Origin: Leadbetterella sp.
GTDB lineage: Bacteria; Bacteroidota; Bacteroidia; Cytophagales; Spirosomataceae
Length of the DNA stretch: 42,035 nt
Reading direction: 5' to 3'
Assembly: GCA_019638185.1 (NCBI GenBank)
Contig: JAHBUH010000031.1
Span: 1 to 42,035, forward strand
Position numbers and translations under genes: made by a program. The notes under the pieces were generated by a model, which was not told where the DNA came from, searched no databases, and worked only from the letters and a program-made list of their open reading frames with translations. Of the stretch, positions 7,132 through 15,407 are shown in pieces. Each line of letters begins with the position of its first letter. Within the stretch, counting starts at the first letter, position 1.

Positions 7132-8679
7132 TTATTTCAGCTTGTGAAGCTTACTGGGCTTCCCTTCATTGGAAAGGCGGTCCAGGGCCGTGAGCGCGTA
7201 TTCATACTGGCTTTCGGCCCGCGCCGTAAGGTCATAAAAGACCTTCTCTTCCTTATTCCTGACTATGGCCACTATGTTCCGCGGGTCTTCCAGGGTCCGC
7301 TTCTCGCCCCGCAGGTAACGGTAGATCACAAAGCTCCGTACGTATTCTTCGTACTCGTCCGGGATGCTCCACCGCAGCCGCACCTGGCCGCCTCCGCTGC
7401 GGGTTACTTCCGTGATCTCCGGGCGCGGCAGCGGATCCGGCGTCTTCCATTCCATCACCGGCGGCAGGGCAGGATAGCGATAATAGCCGCGCAGGGAATC
7501 CGAAAGGCGGTGAGAAGCCGGCATCAGTGACTTCGAGCTGTAAAACACGCTACCGCCTACGCTTTCCGTGCGTTCATTAACCCGCAGCTGATCCATGATC
7601 TGCGCGGCAGAGCCCCACTCGCGGTTCCTCTCCCCCACCCGGTAGCTCCCCAGCCCGATGTACAGGTGATGCGGGCCTTTATTCTTTACCCACCAGTCTA
7701 CCATGGGTTTATAGGGGACAGTGCGGTGGCCGAATGAAAAATAAACCTGGGGCACAATATAATCTATCCACCCCTCCCGGGCCCACAGGCGGGAGTCGGC
7801 ATACAGGTCATCGTAAGAGCTCAGCGCACCGGCCGTATCCGAGCCCCCGGCATCCCGGTCACGGCTCCGCCATACGGCAAAAGGGCTGACCCCAAACTTT
7901 AAATAGGGCTTTTCCTTGCGGATAACCTCTGAAATGTCTTTGATCAGGATATTTACGTTATTCCGCCGCCAGTCTTCTATGCGGCTGAAACCCTGACCAT
8001 ACTGCCGGAACGTCTGCAGGTCGTTCAGCCGCTGCCCCGGCGTGGGGTAAGGATAAAAATAATCGTCAAAATGGATGCCGTCCACATCGTAATTCCGCAC
8101 AATATTCAGCACCTGGCTCACGATGTAGCTCCGCACCTCCGGAAGCCCGAAATTATACACCTTGTACCCGCCGTAATTCAGGAACCAGTGCGGATGGGTG
8201 CGGGTGATATGATTAGGTGAAACCGAGGTGGAGGAAGCATGCGTACCCCGGTTCAGGTTCAGCCAGGCGTGAAACTCCATGTTACGCTCATGCGCGTGCT
8301 CGATCATAAAGTTCAGCGGGTCATAAAACGGAGAAGGGGCACGGCCCTGGGTGCCGGTGAGCCATTCCGACCAGGGCTCTTCACTCTCTGCATAAAAAGC
8401 GTCAGAGGCGGCCCTGACCTGTACAAACACCGCATTGATGCCCAGGCGCTGATGGTTATCCAGGATATGGATGAACTCCTGCTGCTGATCCGGGCTGGGC
8501 AGGCCCTTGCGCGAGGGCCAGTCGATATTCGCCACAGAAGCGATCCACACCCCCCGGAACTCCCGTTTAGGGGGAATTTCATTCTCGGGAAGTGCCCGTC
8601 GGGAAGAGCATTGGAACAGCAATAATAAAACAGCAGAAATGAAAATGCCTTTCCCGGCAAGTATTTCCTTTAAATTCAT
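7132..8679 (-). CDS. Family 10-like glycoside hydrolase (GHL10/DUF187) lipoprotein
   Basis: A 515-residue protein with a lipoprotein signal (hydrophobic core and LFQC lipobox, Cys24). The FRGVWIASVANIDWPS motif at about residue 41 and the following TIM-barrel pattern (GINAVFVQVR, EFHAWLNLNRG, VDGIHFDDYFYPYP) identify the GHL10/DUF187 group, which includes Bacillus YngK-like proteins. The last ~90 residues look like a fibronectin type III module (EITEVTRSGGGQVRLRW through YALTALD). Anchored in the outer or inner membrane, it is expected to hydrolyse a glycan; a role on peptidoglycan or another envelope polymer is suggested for the family but not shown by this sequence. The gene lies upstream of DUF4290-murA on the same strand with a 150 bp gap. 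Confidence 0.87.
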   Translation of the reverse strand: MNLKEILAGKGIFISAVLLLLFQCSSRRALPENEIPPKREFRGVWIASVANIDWPSRKGLPSPDQQQEFIHILDNHQRLGINAVFVQVRAASDAFYAESEEPWSEWLTGTQGRAPSPFYDPLNFMIEHAHERNMEFHAWLNLNRGTHASSTSVSPNHITRTHPHWFLNYGGYKVYNFGLPEVRSYIVSQVLNIVRNYDVDGIHFDDYFYPYPTPGQRLNDLQTFRQYGQGFSRIEDWRRNNVNILIKDISEVIRKEKPYLKFGVSPFAVWRSRDRDAGGSDTAGALSSYDDLYADSRLWAREGWIDYIVPQVYFSFGHRTVPYKPMVDWWVKNKGPHHLYIGLGSYRVGERNREWGSAAQIMDQLRVNERTESVGGSVFYSSKSLMPASHRLSDSLRGYYRYPALPPVMEWKTPDPLPRPEITEVTRSGGGQVRLRWSIPDEYEEYVRSFVIYRYLRGEKRTLEDPRNIVAIVRNKEEKVFYDLTARAESQYEYALTALDRLSNEGKPSKLHKLK

Positions 8680-8743
8680 CCGAAAAAAATGTTAACAACG
8701 TTCAAATATCAGCCTTTTTTGAGAGAGAGCCGCTAAAAAACAC

Positions 8744-8751
8744 TAATTTTG
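8744..8751 (+). promoter_or_regulatory. -7 promoter box of lysS
   Basis: TAATTTTG matches TAnnTTTG, with a TTTG at 8718-8721 as a possible -33 element (22 bp spacing, slightly long). Transcription would begin near 8758, after the ATG at 8753. This rules against that ATG and supports the ATG at 8774 as the translation start. Confidence 0.6.
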
Positions 8752-8773
8752 CATGGAAAATGATTATTTACTC

Positions 8774-10474
8774 ATGCAATTGAGCGAACAGGAACTACTG
8801 AGAAGACAAAAAAGAGAAGAGCTGATGGCTCTGGGTATAGACCCGTACCCGGCAGAAGGGTTTACTACCAATACCACTATCCGTGACATCCTGATGCACT
8901 GGAAGCACAATAAATTTGATTTCAAAGATGTTAGTGTGGCCGGAAGGCTGATGAGCTTCCGCATTATGGGATCGGCGTCCTTTGCCGAGATCCAGGATGA
9001 AACCGCCCGGATCCAGATTTATATCCGCCGTGACGATATCTGCCCGGAAGACGACAAGACCCTTTACAATACCGTCTTTAAAAAGCTGCTGGACATCGGC
9101 GATATCGTGGGAGTAAACGGCTACTGCTTTGAAACCCAGACCGGTGAGATCTCCATTCACGTGCGCTCATTCAAGCTGCTCTCCAAGGCGCTGAAGCCCC
9201 TGCCTATCGTTAAACGCGATGACGACGGCAATACGTACGACGGCTTCACCGATCCCGAACAGCGGTACCGCCAGCGCTATGTGGACCTGATCGTGAACCC
9301 GGAAAACCGGGAGATTTTTGTCAAAAGGGCAAAGATCATCAGCACCATGCGCCAGGTTTTTGATAACAAAGGCTGGCTGGAAGTGGAAACCCCCATCCTG
9401 CAGCCTATTCACGGCGGCGCCGCAGCCCGGCCTTTCGTGACCCACCATAATACGCTGGATATGCCGCTCTACCTGCGGATCGCCAATGAGCTTTACCTGA
9501 AGCGGCTGATCGTAGGGGGCTTTGACGGCGTGTATGAGTTTGGTAAAATGTTCCGGAACGAAGGCATGGACCGGACCCATAACCCGGAATATACCGCGCT
9601 GGAGTTCTACGTGGCCTATAAAGATTATACCTGGATGATGGAATTTACGGAGGAGCTGCTGGAAAAAGTGGCCTTCGCTGTGAATGAAGATACGAAATTC
9701 ACTTTCGGAGAGAACGTGATCGACTTCCAGGGACCGTACGCCCGGCTGTCTATCCTTGAGGCCATTGAAAAATATACCGGCGTGAACGTGGATACGGCTA
9801 CCGAAGAGGAGCTCAGGGCCAAATGCCGGGAGTGGGGAATGGAAGTAGATGCTACCATGGGCAAAGCCAAGCTGATCGATGAGATCTTCGGGGAGAAAGT
9901 GGAAGATCACCTGATCCAGCCTACTTTTATCATTGACTACCCGGTGGAGATGTCGCCGCTGACTAAAAAGCACCGTTCAAAAGCCGGGCTGGTAGAGCGT
10001 TTTGAGCTGTTTGTAAACGGCAAGGAGATCGCTAACGCCTACTCGGAACTGAATGACCCGCTGGATCAGCGCGAGCGCTTTGAAGAGCAGCTACGCCTGG
10101 CCGAAAGAGGCGACGAAGAGGCCATGGCCCTGGATGAAGACTTTATCCGTGCCCTGGAATACGGTATGCCGCCTACCGCGGGTATCGGTATAGGCATAGA
10201 CCGCCTCACCATGATGCTGACGAACAACGCCAGCATCCAGGAAGTGCTGTTCTTCCCGCAGATGCGCCCGGAGAAAAAGACGCCGGCCGTCAGTGAAGAC
10301 GCCAAAGCCGTGCTGGATCTGCTCCAGGTCAGCAAGGTAATCGCCCTGGAAGAATTAAAGGCCCAGACCGGCTTCAGCAATAAAAAATGGGATACCGCCA
10401 TTAAGGAGCTGACCCGGAACGGCCTGGCCAAAGTGGAAAAACATGGCGAAGCGCTGATCGTAAACCTGGTTTAA
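8774..10474 (+). CDS. lysS: Lysyl-tRNA synthetase, class II, with C-terminal extension
   Basis: LysS charges tRNA-Lys with lysine. I choose the ATG at 8774 ([12 protein letters not shown], the common LysS N-terminus) instead of the ATG at 8753, because the promoter box at 8744-8751 would place the transcript start past 8753; the product is then 566 residues. An OB-fold anticodon-binding domain (about residues 50-165) is followed by the class II core with motif 2 ([15 protein letters not shown]) and motif 3 ([13 protein letters not shown]). The catalytic part ends at FFPQMRPE. About 65 further residues follow, with the look of a small winged-helix module ([20 protein letters not shown]). A similar tail occurs in other Sphingobacteria-like LysS proteins as far as I recall. 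The gene is monocistronic with its own terminator. Confidence 0.96.
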   Translation: MQLSEQELLRRQKREELMALGIDPYPAEGFTTNTTIRDILMHWKHNKFDFKDVSVAGRLMSFRIMGSASFAEIQDETARIQIYIRRDDICPEDDKTLYNTVFKKLLDIGDIVGVNGYCFETQTGEISIHVRSFKLLSKALKPLPIVKRDDDGNTYDGFTDPEQRYRQRYVDLIVNPENREIFVKRAKIISTMRQVFDNKGWLEVETPILQPIHGGAAARPFVTHHNTLDMPLYLRIANELYLKRLIVGGFDGVYEFGKMFRNEGMDRTHNPEYTALEFYVAYKDYTWMMEFTEELLEKVAFAVNEDTKFTFGENVIDFQGPYARLSILEAIEKYTGVNVDTATEEELRAKCREWGMEVDATMGKAKLIDEIFGEKVEDHLIQPTFIIDYPVEMSPLTKKHRSKAGLVERFELFVNGKEIANAYSELNDPLDQRERFEEQLRLAERGDEEAMALDEDFIRALEYGMPPTAGIGIGIDRLTMMLTNNASIQEVLFFPQMRPEKKTPAVSEDAKAVLDLLQVSKVIALEELKAQTGFSNKKWDTAIKELTRNGLAKVEKHGEALIVNLV

Positions 10475-10491
10475 ATCCAATGGTTTTATAG

Positions 10492-10530
10492 AAAATGGCA
10501 CCGGAGATCCCGGTGCCATTTTCGTTTTTA
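10492..10530 (+). terminator. Rho-independent terminator after lysS
   Basis: A perfect 13 bp inverted repeat, AAAATGGCACCGG and CCGGTGCCATTTT, flanks a 5 nt loop and is followed by a T-rich run. It starts 17 bp after the lysS stop codon and could work in both directions because of the A-tract on its left arm. Confidence 0.9.
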
Positions 10531-10603
10531 AGGGGCAGGTCGTTTCATTTGCACGCAAAATCTACTGATTAATTTTATATATGGTTTCCAATAATTAACT
10601 TTA

Positions 10604-10611
10604 TAACTTTG
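10604..10611 (+). promoter_or_regulatory. -7 promoter box of the hydroxyproline operon
   Basis: TAACTTTG matches TAnnTTTG and sits about 52 bp before the first gene of the operon, giving a leader of about 45 nt. A convincing -33 element is not visible, so activation by a regulator is possible. No regulator gene is present in the operon. Confidence 0.55.
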
Positions 10612-10662
10612 ACCTTCTTCTGTTAGAGGAATACTATCCAAAACTATAAAACAATAAAATTA

Positions 10663-11583
10663 ATGAGTAAGACAGCACTTTGGCACGGGGTATATCCTGC
10701 GGTTTTGACGCCTTTTACGGCCGATGAGGAGATCGACTATGGAATGTTCAAAAAGAACCTTCTGTACCAGATCGATGCGGGAATTTCCGGGATCATCCTG
10801 GCCGGCACGCTGGGCGAAGCCAGCACCCTGACCGCACAGGAGAAATTTGACCTGCTGACTTTTGCAAAAAGCGTGGCCCCGGAGGGGTTTCCCGTGCTCC
10901 TGAACATTGCAGAGCAGGCCACCCGTGAAGCCGTGGGCATAGCCCTGAAAGCAAAAGAGCTGGGGGCTGACGGCCTCATGCTGCTTCCACCCATGCGTTA
11001 TAAAGCCTCTGACCGCGAGGTAGTGGAATATTTCGGGGCGGTAGCCAGCGCTACAGACCTCCCCATCCTGATCTATAATAACCCCGTGGATTATGGTATC
11101 CACGTGAACCTGGATATGTTTGGTGAGCTGGAGAAATACCCCACCATCCAGGCCGTAAAAGAGTCTACCCGTGATCTTACCAATGTGACCCGCATGATCA
11201 ACCGCTTCGGTGACCGCTTCAAGATCCTGGGGGGGGTAGATACCATTTCCCTGGAGACCCAGCTGCTGGGAGCCGTGGGTTCTGTGGCCGGGCTGGTAGA
11301 CGCCTTCCCGGCAGAAACCGTAGCCATCACTAAGCTGGCTGCAGCCGGCCGCCTGGATGAAGCCCTGGCCATCTACCGCTGGTTTATGCCGCTGCTGGAG
11401 CTGGATATCCATCCGCGCCTGGTGCAATACATCAAGCTGGCCGCCACCGCAGAAGGAATCAGCAATGAATACGTACGCGCCCCCCGCCTTACCCTGGTCG
11501 GCGAAGAGCGCGAAAGAATTTTAAAGGTTATTAACGATGCCCGGGCATCCCGGCCACAATTACCGGATTACAAAAACTTATAA
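10663..11583 (+). CDS. DapA-family lyase, probable 1-pyrroline-4-hydroxy-2-carboxylate deaminase
   Basis: A 306-residue aldolase-type TIM barrel of the DHDPS/N-acetylneuraminate lyase family. The GTLGEAST motif (residues 48-55) binds the carboxylate of the substrate, Tyr138 lies in the LIYNNP motif and Lys166 in AVKEST is the Schiff-base lysine. By itself this could be any DapA-family enzyme, including DapA. The neighbours decide: aldehyde dehydrogenase, 4-hydroxyproline epimerase and FAD dehydrogenase make up the trans-4-hydroxy-L-proline route, in which a DapA homologue deaminates and dehydrates 1-pyrroline-4-hydroxy-2-carboxylate to 2-oxoglutarate semialdehyde. First gene of the operon, one base before the aldehyde dehydrogenase start. 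Confidence 0.85.
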   Translation: MSKTALWHGVYPAVLTPFTADEEIDYGMFKKNLLYQIDAGISGIILAGTLGEASTLTAQEKFDLLTFAKSVAPEGFPVLLNIAEQATREAVGIALKAKELGADGLMLLPPMRYKASDREVVEYFGAVASATDLPILIYNNPVDYGIHVNLDMFGELEKYPTIQAVKESTRDLTNVTRMINRFGDRFKILGGVDTISLETQLLGAVGSVAGLVDAFPAETVAITKLAAAGRLDEALAIYRWFMPLLELDIHPRLVQYIKLAATAEGISNEYVRAPRLTLVGEERERILKVINDARASRPQLPDYKNL

Positions 11584-11584
11584 C

Positions 11585-13048
11585 ATGACATCACTGGAAG
11601 AAATAAACAGCGTGGTCAGTAGCGCCCACGAAGCGTTTCTGTACCTCCGGAAAACTAATTTTCAACAAAGAGCGCAACTGATGAACGTGATAGCCGACGA
11701 GATCGAAGCGCTCGGCGAGGAGCTGATTCAAGCCGCTCACGAAGAAACCCACCTGCCGCTAGCCCGGCTTACCGGCGAAAAAGGCCGGACCATCCTCCAA
11801 TGGCGCAGCTACGGGGCAGCGCTGGCGGCCGGCACCATCCTGGACGTACGCATTGACACCGCCCTGCCGGAACGTACACCCCCACGGCCGGATATCCGGA
11901 AGACTTACGTGGGACTGGGCCCCGTGGTGGTTTTCGGCGCCAGTAATTTCCCTTTTGCCTTTTCTACGGCGGGCGGAGATACGGCATCGGCCCTGGCAGC
12001 CGGCTGCCCGGTGATCGTGAAAGCCCACTCGGCCCATACCCGTACCGCCGGCATCATGGCTGAGGCCATCAGCAGGGGGGTGAAAAAAGCCGGTTACCCG
12101 GCGGGAACCTTTGCGCAGGTTTTCAGTAACTCACGCCAGGCCTCCCAGGAACTGGTAAAACACCCCCTGGTAAAAGCCGTAGGCTTCACCGGCTCCTATA
12201 CCGGCGGGAAAGCGCTTTTTGATGTGGCTAATCAGCGGGCGGAGCCCATTCCCGTATTTGCTGAAATGGGCAGCGTGAACCCGGTGTTTGTGCTGCCTGA
12301 AAAAATAAAGAATGCCCCCGTGGAAGTGGCGCAGCAGTATGCCGCCTCCCTCACGCTGGGGGTGGGCCAGTTCTGTACTAACCCCGGCATCATCATAGTA
12401 CCCGAAGGCCGGGATGAATTTATTAACGCACTGGTGGCCGCCGCCGGTCAGGTAGCTCCCTGCGCCATGCTGCACGAGGGCATCGCCGACTCCTACGTTC
12501 AGAACAAGGCCACCGTGAGCTCCCAGCCTGATGTGCAGGTGCTGCTGGCTGCTGCCTCTTCCGAAAAAGGGATAGGTGCACCGGCCCTGGCCCTGGTTAC
12601 TGCAGAAGAATTTCTGGCGAATGACACGCTCCAGGAAGAGGTATTCGGGCCGTTTGGGCTGGTTGTGACCTACAGTAGCCCGGAACAGATGACGGCCATT
12701 GCCCGCAAGATTCACGGTCAGCTGACCTGCACCATCCTGGGGGAAGAGGCGGAAATCGCTGATTACGAAGAGCTGATCCTGTGGGTGACCGAAAAATGCG
12801 GCCGCCTGCTCTTTAACGGGTTTCCTACCGGTGTAGAAGTGGTGAGCGCCATGCAGCACGGCGGGCCTTTCCCGGCCTGTACGGACAGCCGGTTCACCTC
12901 CGTAGGCCCCGATGCCATCCGCCGGTTTGCCCGGCCGGTGAGCTATCAGAATGTGCCGGATGCCTACCTGCCGGATGAATTAAAGAACGGAAATCCCCTG
13001 GGCCTGTACAGGCTGGTGGATGGGGAGATAACGCGGGGGAATGGCTAG
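11585..13048 (+). CDS. Aldehyde dehydrogenase, probable 2-oxoglutarate semialdehyde dehydrogenase
   Basis: The ATG at 11585, right after the stop of the previous gene, gives 487 residues beginning MTSLEEINSV; the frame is open further upstream but overlaps the DapA-type gene. The aldehyde dehydrogenase superfamily signature is clear: Rossmann glycine motif FTGSYTGG (about 201-208), general base Glu227 in FAEMGSVNP and catalytic Cys264 in GQFCTNPG. The FGASNFPFAFS motif matches the 2-oxoglutarate semialdehyde dehydrogenase group that acts in pentose, glucarate and hydroxyproline breakdown. Here it would oxidise the semialdehyde produced by the preceding lyase to 2-oxoglutarate with NAD(P)+, in the cytoplasm. 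It has high confidence as a family member and good confidence for the substrate from context. Confidence 0.9.
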   Translation: MTSLEEINSVVSSAHEAFLYLRKTNFQQRAQLMNVIADEIEALGEELIQAAHEETHLPLARLTGEKGRTILQWRSYGAALAAGTILDVRIDTALPERTPPRPDIRKTYVGLGPVVVFGASNFPFAFSTAGGDTASALAAGCPVIVKAHSAHTRTAGIMAEAISRGVKKAGYPAGTFAQVFSNSRQASQELVKHPLVKAVGFTGSYTGGKALFDVANQRAEPIPVFAEMGSVNPVFVLPEKIKNAPVEVAQQYAASLTLGVGQFCTNPGIIIVPEGRDEFINALVAAAGQVAPCAMLHEGIADSYVQNKATVSSQPDVQVLLAAASSEKGIGAPALALVTAEEFLANDTLQEEVFGPFGLVVTYSSPEQMTAIARKIHGQLTCTILGEEAEIADYEELILWVTEKCGRLLFNGFPTGVEVVSAMQHGGPFPACTDSRFTSVGPDAIRRFARPVSYQNVPDAYLPDELKNGNPLGLYRLVDGEITRGNG

Positions 13049-13128
13049 TGATTAATTATTAATGGTTAATGGGGGGGATGTTTATGCACCGCTTCCGGAG
13101 CCTGGGATTAACGTATTCGGAATAAAAT

Positions 13129-14136
13129 ATGAAACGAACATTTTCCTGTATTGACGCGCATACCTGTGGGAATCCTGTACGCCTTGTATCGGGTGGCGGG
13201 CCCTTCCTGGAAGGGAACACCATGATGGAACGCCGCCTTCATTTTCTGAGGGAGTACGACTGGATCCGCAAGGGGCTTATGTTTGAACCCCGGGGGCACG
13301 ATATGATGAGCGGCAGCATCCTGTACCCGCCGGTGGATCCGGCTAATGACGTGGCCGTGCTGTATATCGAAACCAGCGGCTGCCTGCCCATGTGCGGCCA
13401 CGGTACCATCGGTACGGTGACTATCGCTATTGAAGAAGGGCTGATCACGCCTAAAGTGCCCGGGAAACTGCGGCTGGAGGCTCCGGCGGGGTTGGTGCTG
13501 ATTGATTACGTGCAGGAAGGAGATAAGGTGAAGTCGGTGAAGCTGACCAATGTGAAGTCGTTCCTGGCTGCTGAGAACCTGACCGTGGAATGCCCTGACC
13601 TGGGCCTGCTGACCGTAGACGTGGCTTACGGCGGTAACTTCTACGCCATTGTAGACCCCCAGGAAAACTTTAGCGGCCTCCAGGATTACTCCGCTGACCA
13701 GCTCATCAGCTGGAGCCGGGTACTCCGTAGCCGCCTGAACCAGCACTACACTTTTGTGCATCCTGAAGACGCCAATATTAACGGCCTCAGCCACATCCAG
13801 TGGACCGGCGAGGTGCTGGATCCTTCTTCTACGGCACGGAATGCGGTTTTCTATGGCGACAAGGCCATTGACCGTTCTCCCTGTGGTACGGGCACTTCCG
13901 CCCGCATGGCCCAATGGCACGCCAAAGGCAGGTTAAAACCCGGCGATACGTTTATCCATGAAAGCATCATTGGTTCACGCTTTACGGGAAGAATAGAGGC
14001 GGAGCATACAGATCCCTTTGGAAACGGGAAGCCCGCCATCACGCCGAGCATTGAAGGCTGGGCCCTGATTTACGGGTACAATACAATTTTTATAGACGAC
14101 AACGACCCGTATGCACACGGGTTCCAGGTAATATAA
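13129..14136 (+). CDS. 4-hydroxyproline 2-epimerase (proline racemase family)
   Basis: The 335-residue protein has both catalytic cysteines of the proline racemase superfamily: Cys89 in the MCGHGTIG motif and Cys252 in DRSPCGTGTSA. A Cys/Cys pair excludes trans-3-hydroxyproline dehydratases, which carry Thr at the second site. The N-terminal SCIDAHTCGNPVRLV is typical for 4-hydroxyproline epimerases. It would convert trans-4-hydroxy-L-proline to cis-4-hydroxy-D-proline, the first step of the pathway encoded by this operon. It lies 80 bp after the aldehyde dehydrogenase and 6 bp before the FAD dehydrogenase. Proline racemase activity is the main alternative but is less likely in this context. 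Confidence 0.92.
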   Translation: MKRTFSCIDAHTCGNPVRLVSGGGPFLEGNTMMERRLHFLREYDWIRKGLMFEPRGHDMMSGSILYPPVDPANDVAVLYIETSGCLPMCGHGTIGTVTIAIEEGLITPKVPGKLRLEAPAGLVLIDYVQEGDKVKSVKLTNVKSFLAAENLTVECPDLGLLTVDVAYGGNFYAIVDPQENFSGLQDYSADQLISWSRVLRSRLNQHYTFVHPEDANINGLSHIQWTGEVLDPSSTARNAVFYGDKAIDRSPCGTGTSARMAQWHAKGRLKPGDTFIHESIIGSRFTGRIEAEHTDPFGNGKPAITPSIEGWALIYGYNTIFIDDNDPYAHGFQVI

Positions 14137-14142
14137 ATAGCT

Positions 14143-15396
14143 ATGAATGGTAATGCGCTGATTGTAGGTGGCGGAATTGCCGGGCTTTCTTCCGCCTGGT
14201 ACTTAAGAAAAACCGGCTGGAACGTTTCCGTGCTGGATAAAGGAGATTTCCTGGACAATTGCTCCTACGGCAATGCGGGGATGATCGTACCCAGCCATTT
14301 CACGCCCATGGCCGCCCCGGGCATCGTGTCCCAGGGCATCCGCTGGATGTTTAACAGCCGGAGCCCGTTTTACGTCAAACCCGTACCCAGCGCTTCGCTG
14401 ATCTCCTGGGGCCTGAAATTCATGAAAAATGCCAATGAGAGGCATGTAAACACCTCGGCACCCCCTCTTCGTGACCTGAACCTGTACAGCAGCACGCTCT
14501 ACGATGAGCTCTACCGGGACCTGGACGAGTCTTTTGAACTGAAGAAAAAAGGCATCCTGATGCTGTACAAGACCGCCCGCACGCAAGAAGAAGAGATCCA
14601 CCTGGCGCATACCGCGCAGGAGCTCGGGCTGGACGTGGAGGTAATAGACAGGGCGCAGCTGGCCGTGCTGGAGCCGGAACTCCGGCTGGATGTGCTGGGC
14701 GCCGTACATTACAAGTGCGACGGCCACCTGTATCCGCCCGCCCTGATCACCGCACTGAGAAAGAAGCTGGAATCCGTAGGGGTACGGTTTTATGCCCATG
14801 AAGAAGTGATAGACGTTAGCCGTTCACAGGGCAGGATCACCTCCATCGAAACCGGCTCGGGTAAAAAATTCTCGGCTGACCGCTATGTTTTTGCGGCCGG
14901 AGCCTGGCTACAGCAGCTCTGTAAAAAGGCCGGCCTCAGCGTGCCCGTCATGCCGGGCAAAGGCTATTCTTTTATGACCGGGGCCTTTGAAGGCAAAGTG
15001 CAGCATCCTGCCCTCCTACTGGAAGCCCGGGTGGCGCTGACCCCCATGAACGGCCAGGTCAGGATAGGCGGCACCATGGAACTGGCGGCGGTAAATCATA
15101 AGATCAACCTGAACCGGGTAGAGGGCATAGTGCGTTCCGTGCCGCAGTATTATCCTGAATTTCAGCTGCCCATGCCCGAAGAGAAAGACATCTGGCACGG
15201 CTTCCGGCCCTGCTCGGCCGATGGCCTCCCCTACCTCGGAAACTCCGCGAAACTGGAAAACCTGACCATCGCCGGCGGACTGGGCATGATGGGACTCAGC
15301 CTGGGGCCCGCCGTAGGAAAAACCGTGGCTGACCTGATCAATAACACCCGCACCGGCACCGATATCCGGCTGTTTGACCCTGAACGATTTAACTAA
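14143..15396 (+). CDS. FAD-dependent D-amino acid dehydrogenase, probable D-hydroxyproline dehydrogenase
   Basis: A 417-residue DAO-fold flavoprotein. The N-terminal dinucleotide motif VGGGIAGLSSAW (residues 6-17) and a C-terminal segment GFRPCSADGLPYLG plus GGLGMMGLSLGP (roughly residues 350-395) are typical for DadA-like enzymes. In this operon it would oxidise cis-4-hydroxy-D-proline to 1-pyrroline-4-hydroxy-2-carboxylate, passing electrons to the respiratory chain or oxygen. It starts 6 bp after the epimerase stop and ends 11 bp before the DUF885 gene, so all five genes are probably one transcript. General D-amino acid dehydrogenase activity is the alternative. Confidence 0.9.
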   Translation: MNGNALIVGGGIAGLSSAWYLRKTGWNVSVLDKGDFLDNCSYGNAGMIVPSHFTPMAAPGIVSQGIRWMFNSRSPFYVKPVPSASLISWGLKFMKNANERHVNTSAPPLRDLNLYSSTLYDELYRDLDESFELKKKGILMLYKTARTQEEEIHLAHTAQELGLDVEVIDRAQLAVLEPELRLDVLGAVHYKCDGHLYPPALITALRKKLESVGVRFYAHEEVIDVSRSQGRITSIETGSGKKFSADRYVFAAGAWLQQLCKKAGLSVPVMPGKGYSFMTGAFEGKVQHPALLLEARVALTPMNGQVRIGGTMELAAVNHKINLNRVEGIVRSVPQYYPEFQLPMPEEKDIWHGFRPCSADGLPYLGNSAKLENLTIAGGLGMMGLSLGPAVGKTVADLINNTRTGTDIRLFDPERFN

Positions 15397-15407
15397 CTTA
15401 TACCTAT

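Noticed and set aside
10663-11583. Lysine biosynthesis dapA
   Set aside because: Catalytic residues fit the family, but the position within the hydroxyproline operon makes the deaminase role more likely; no lysine genes are near.
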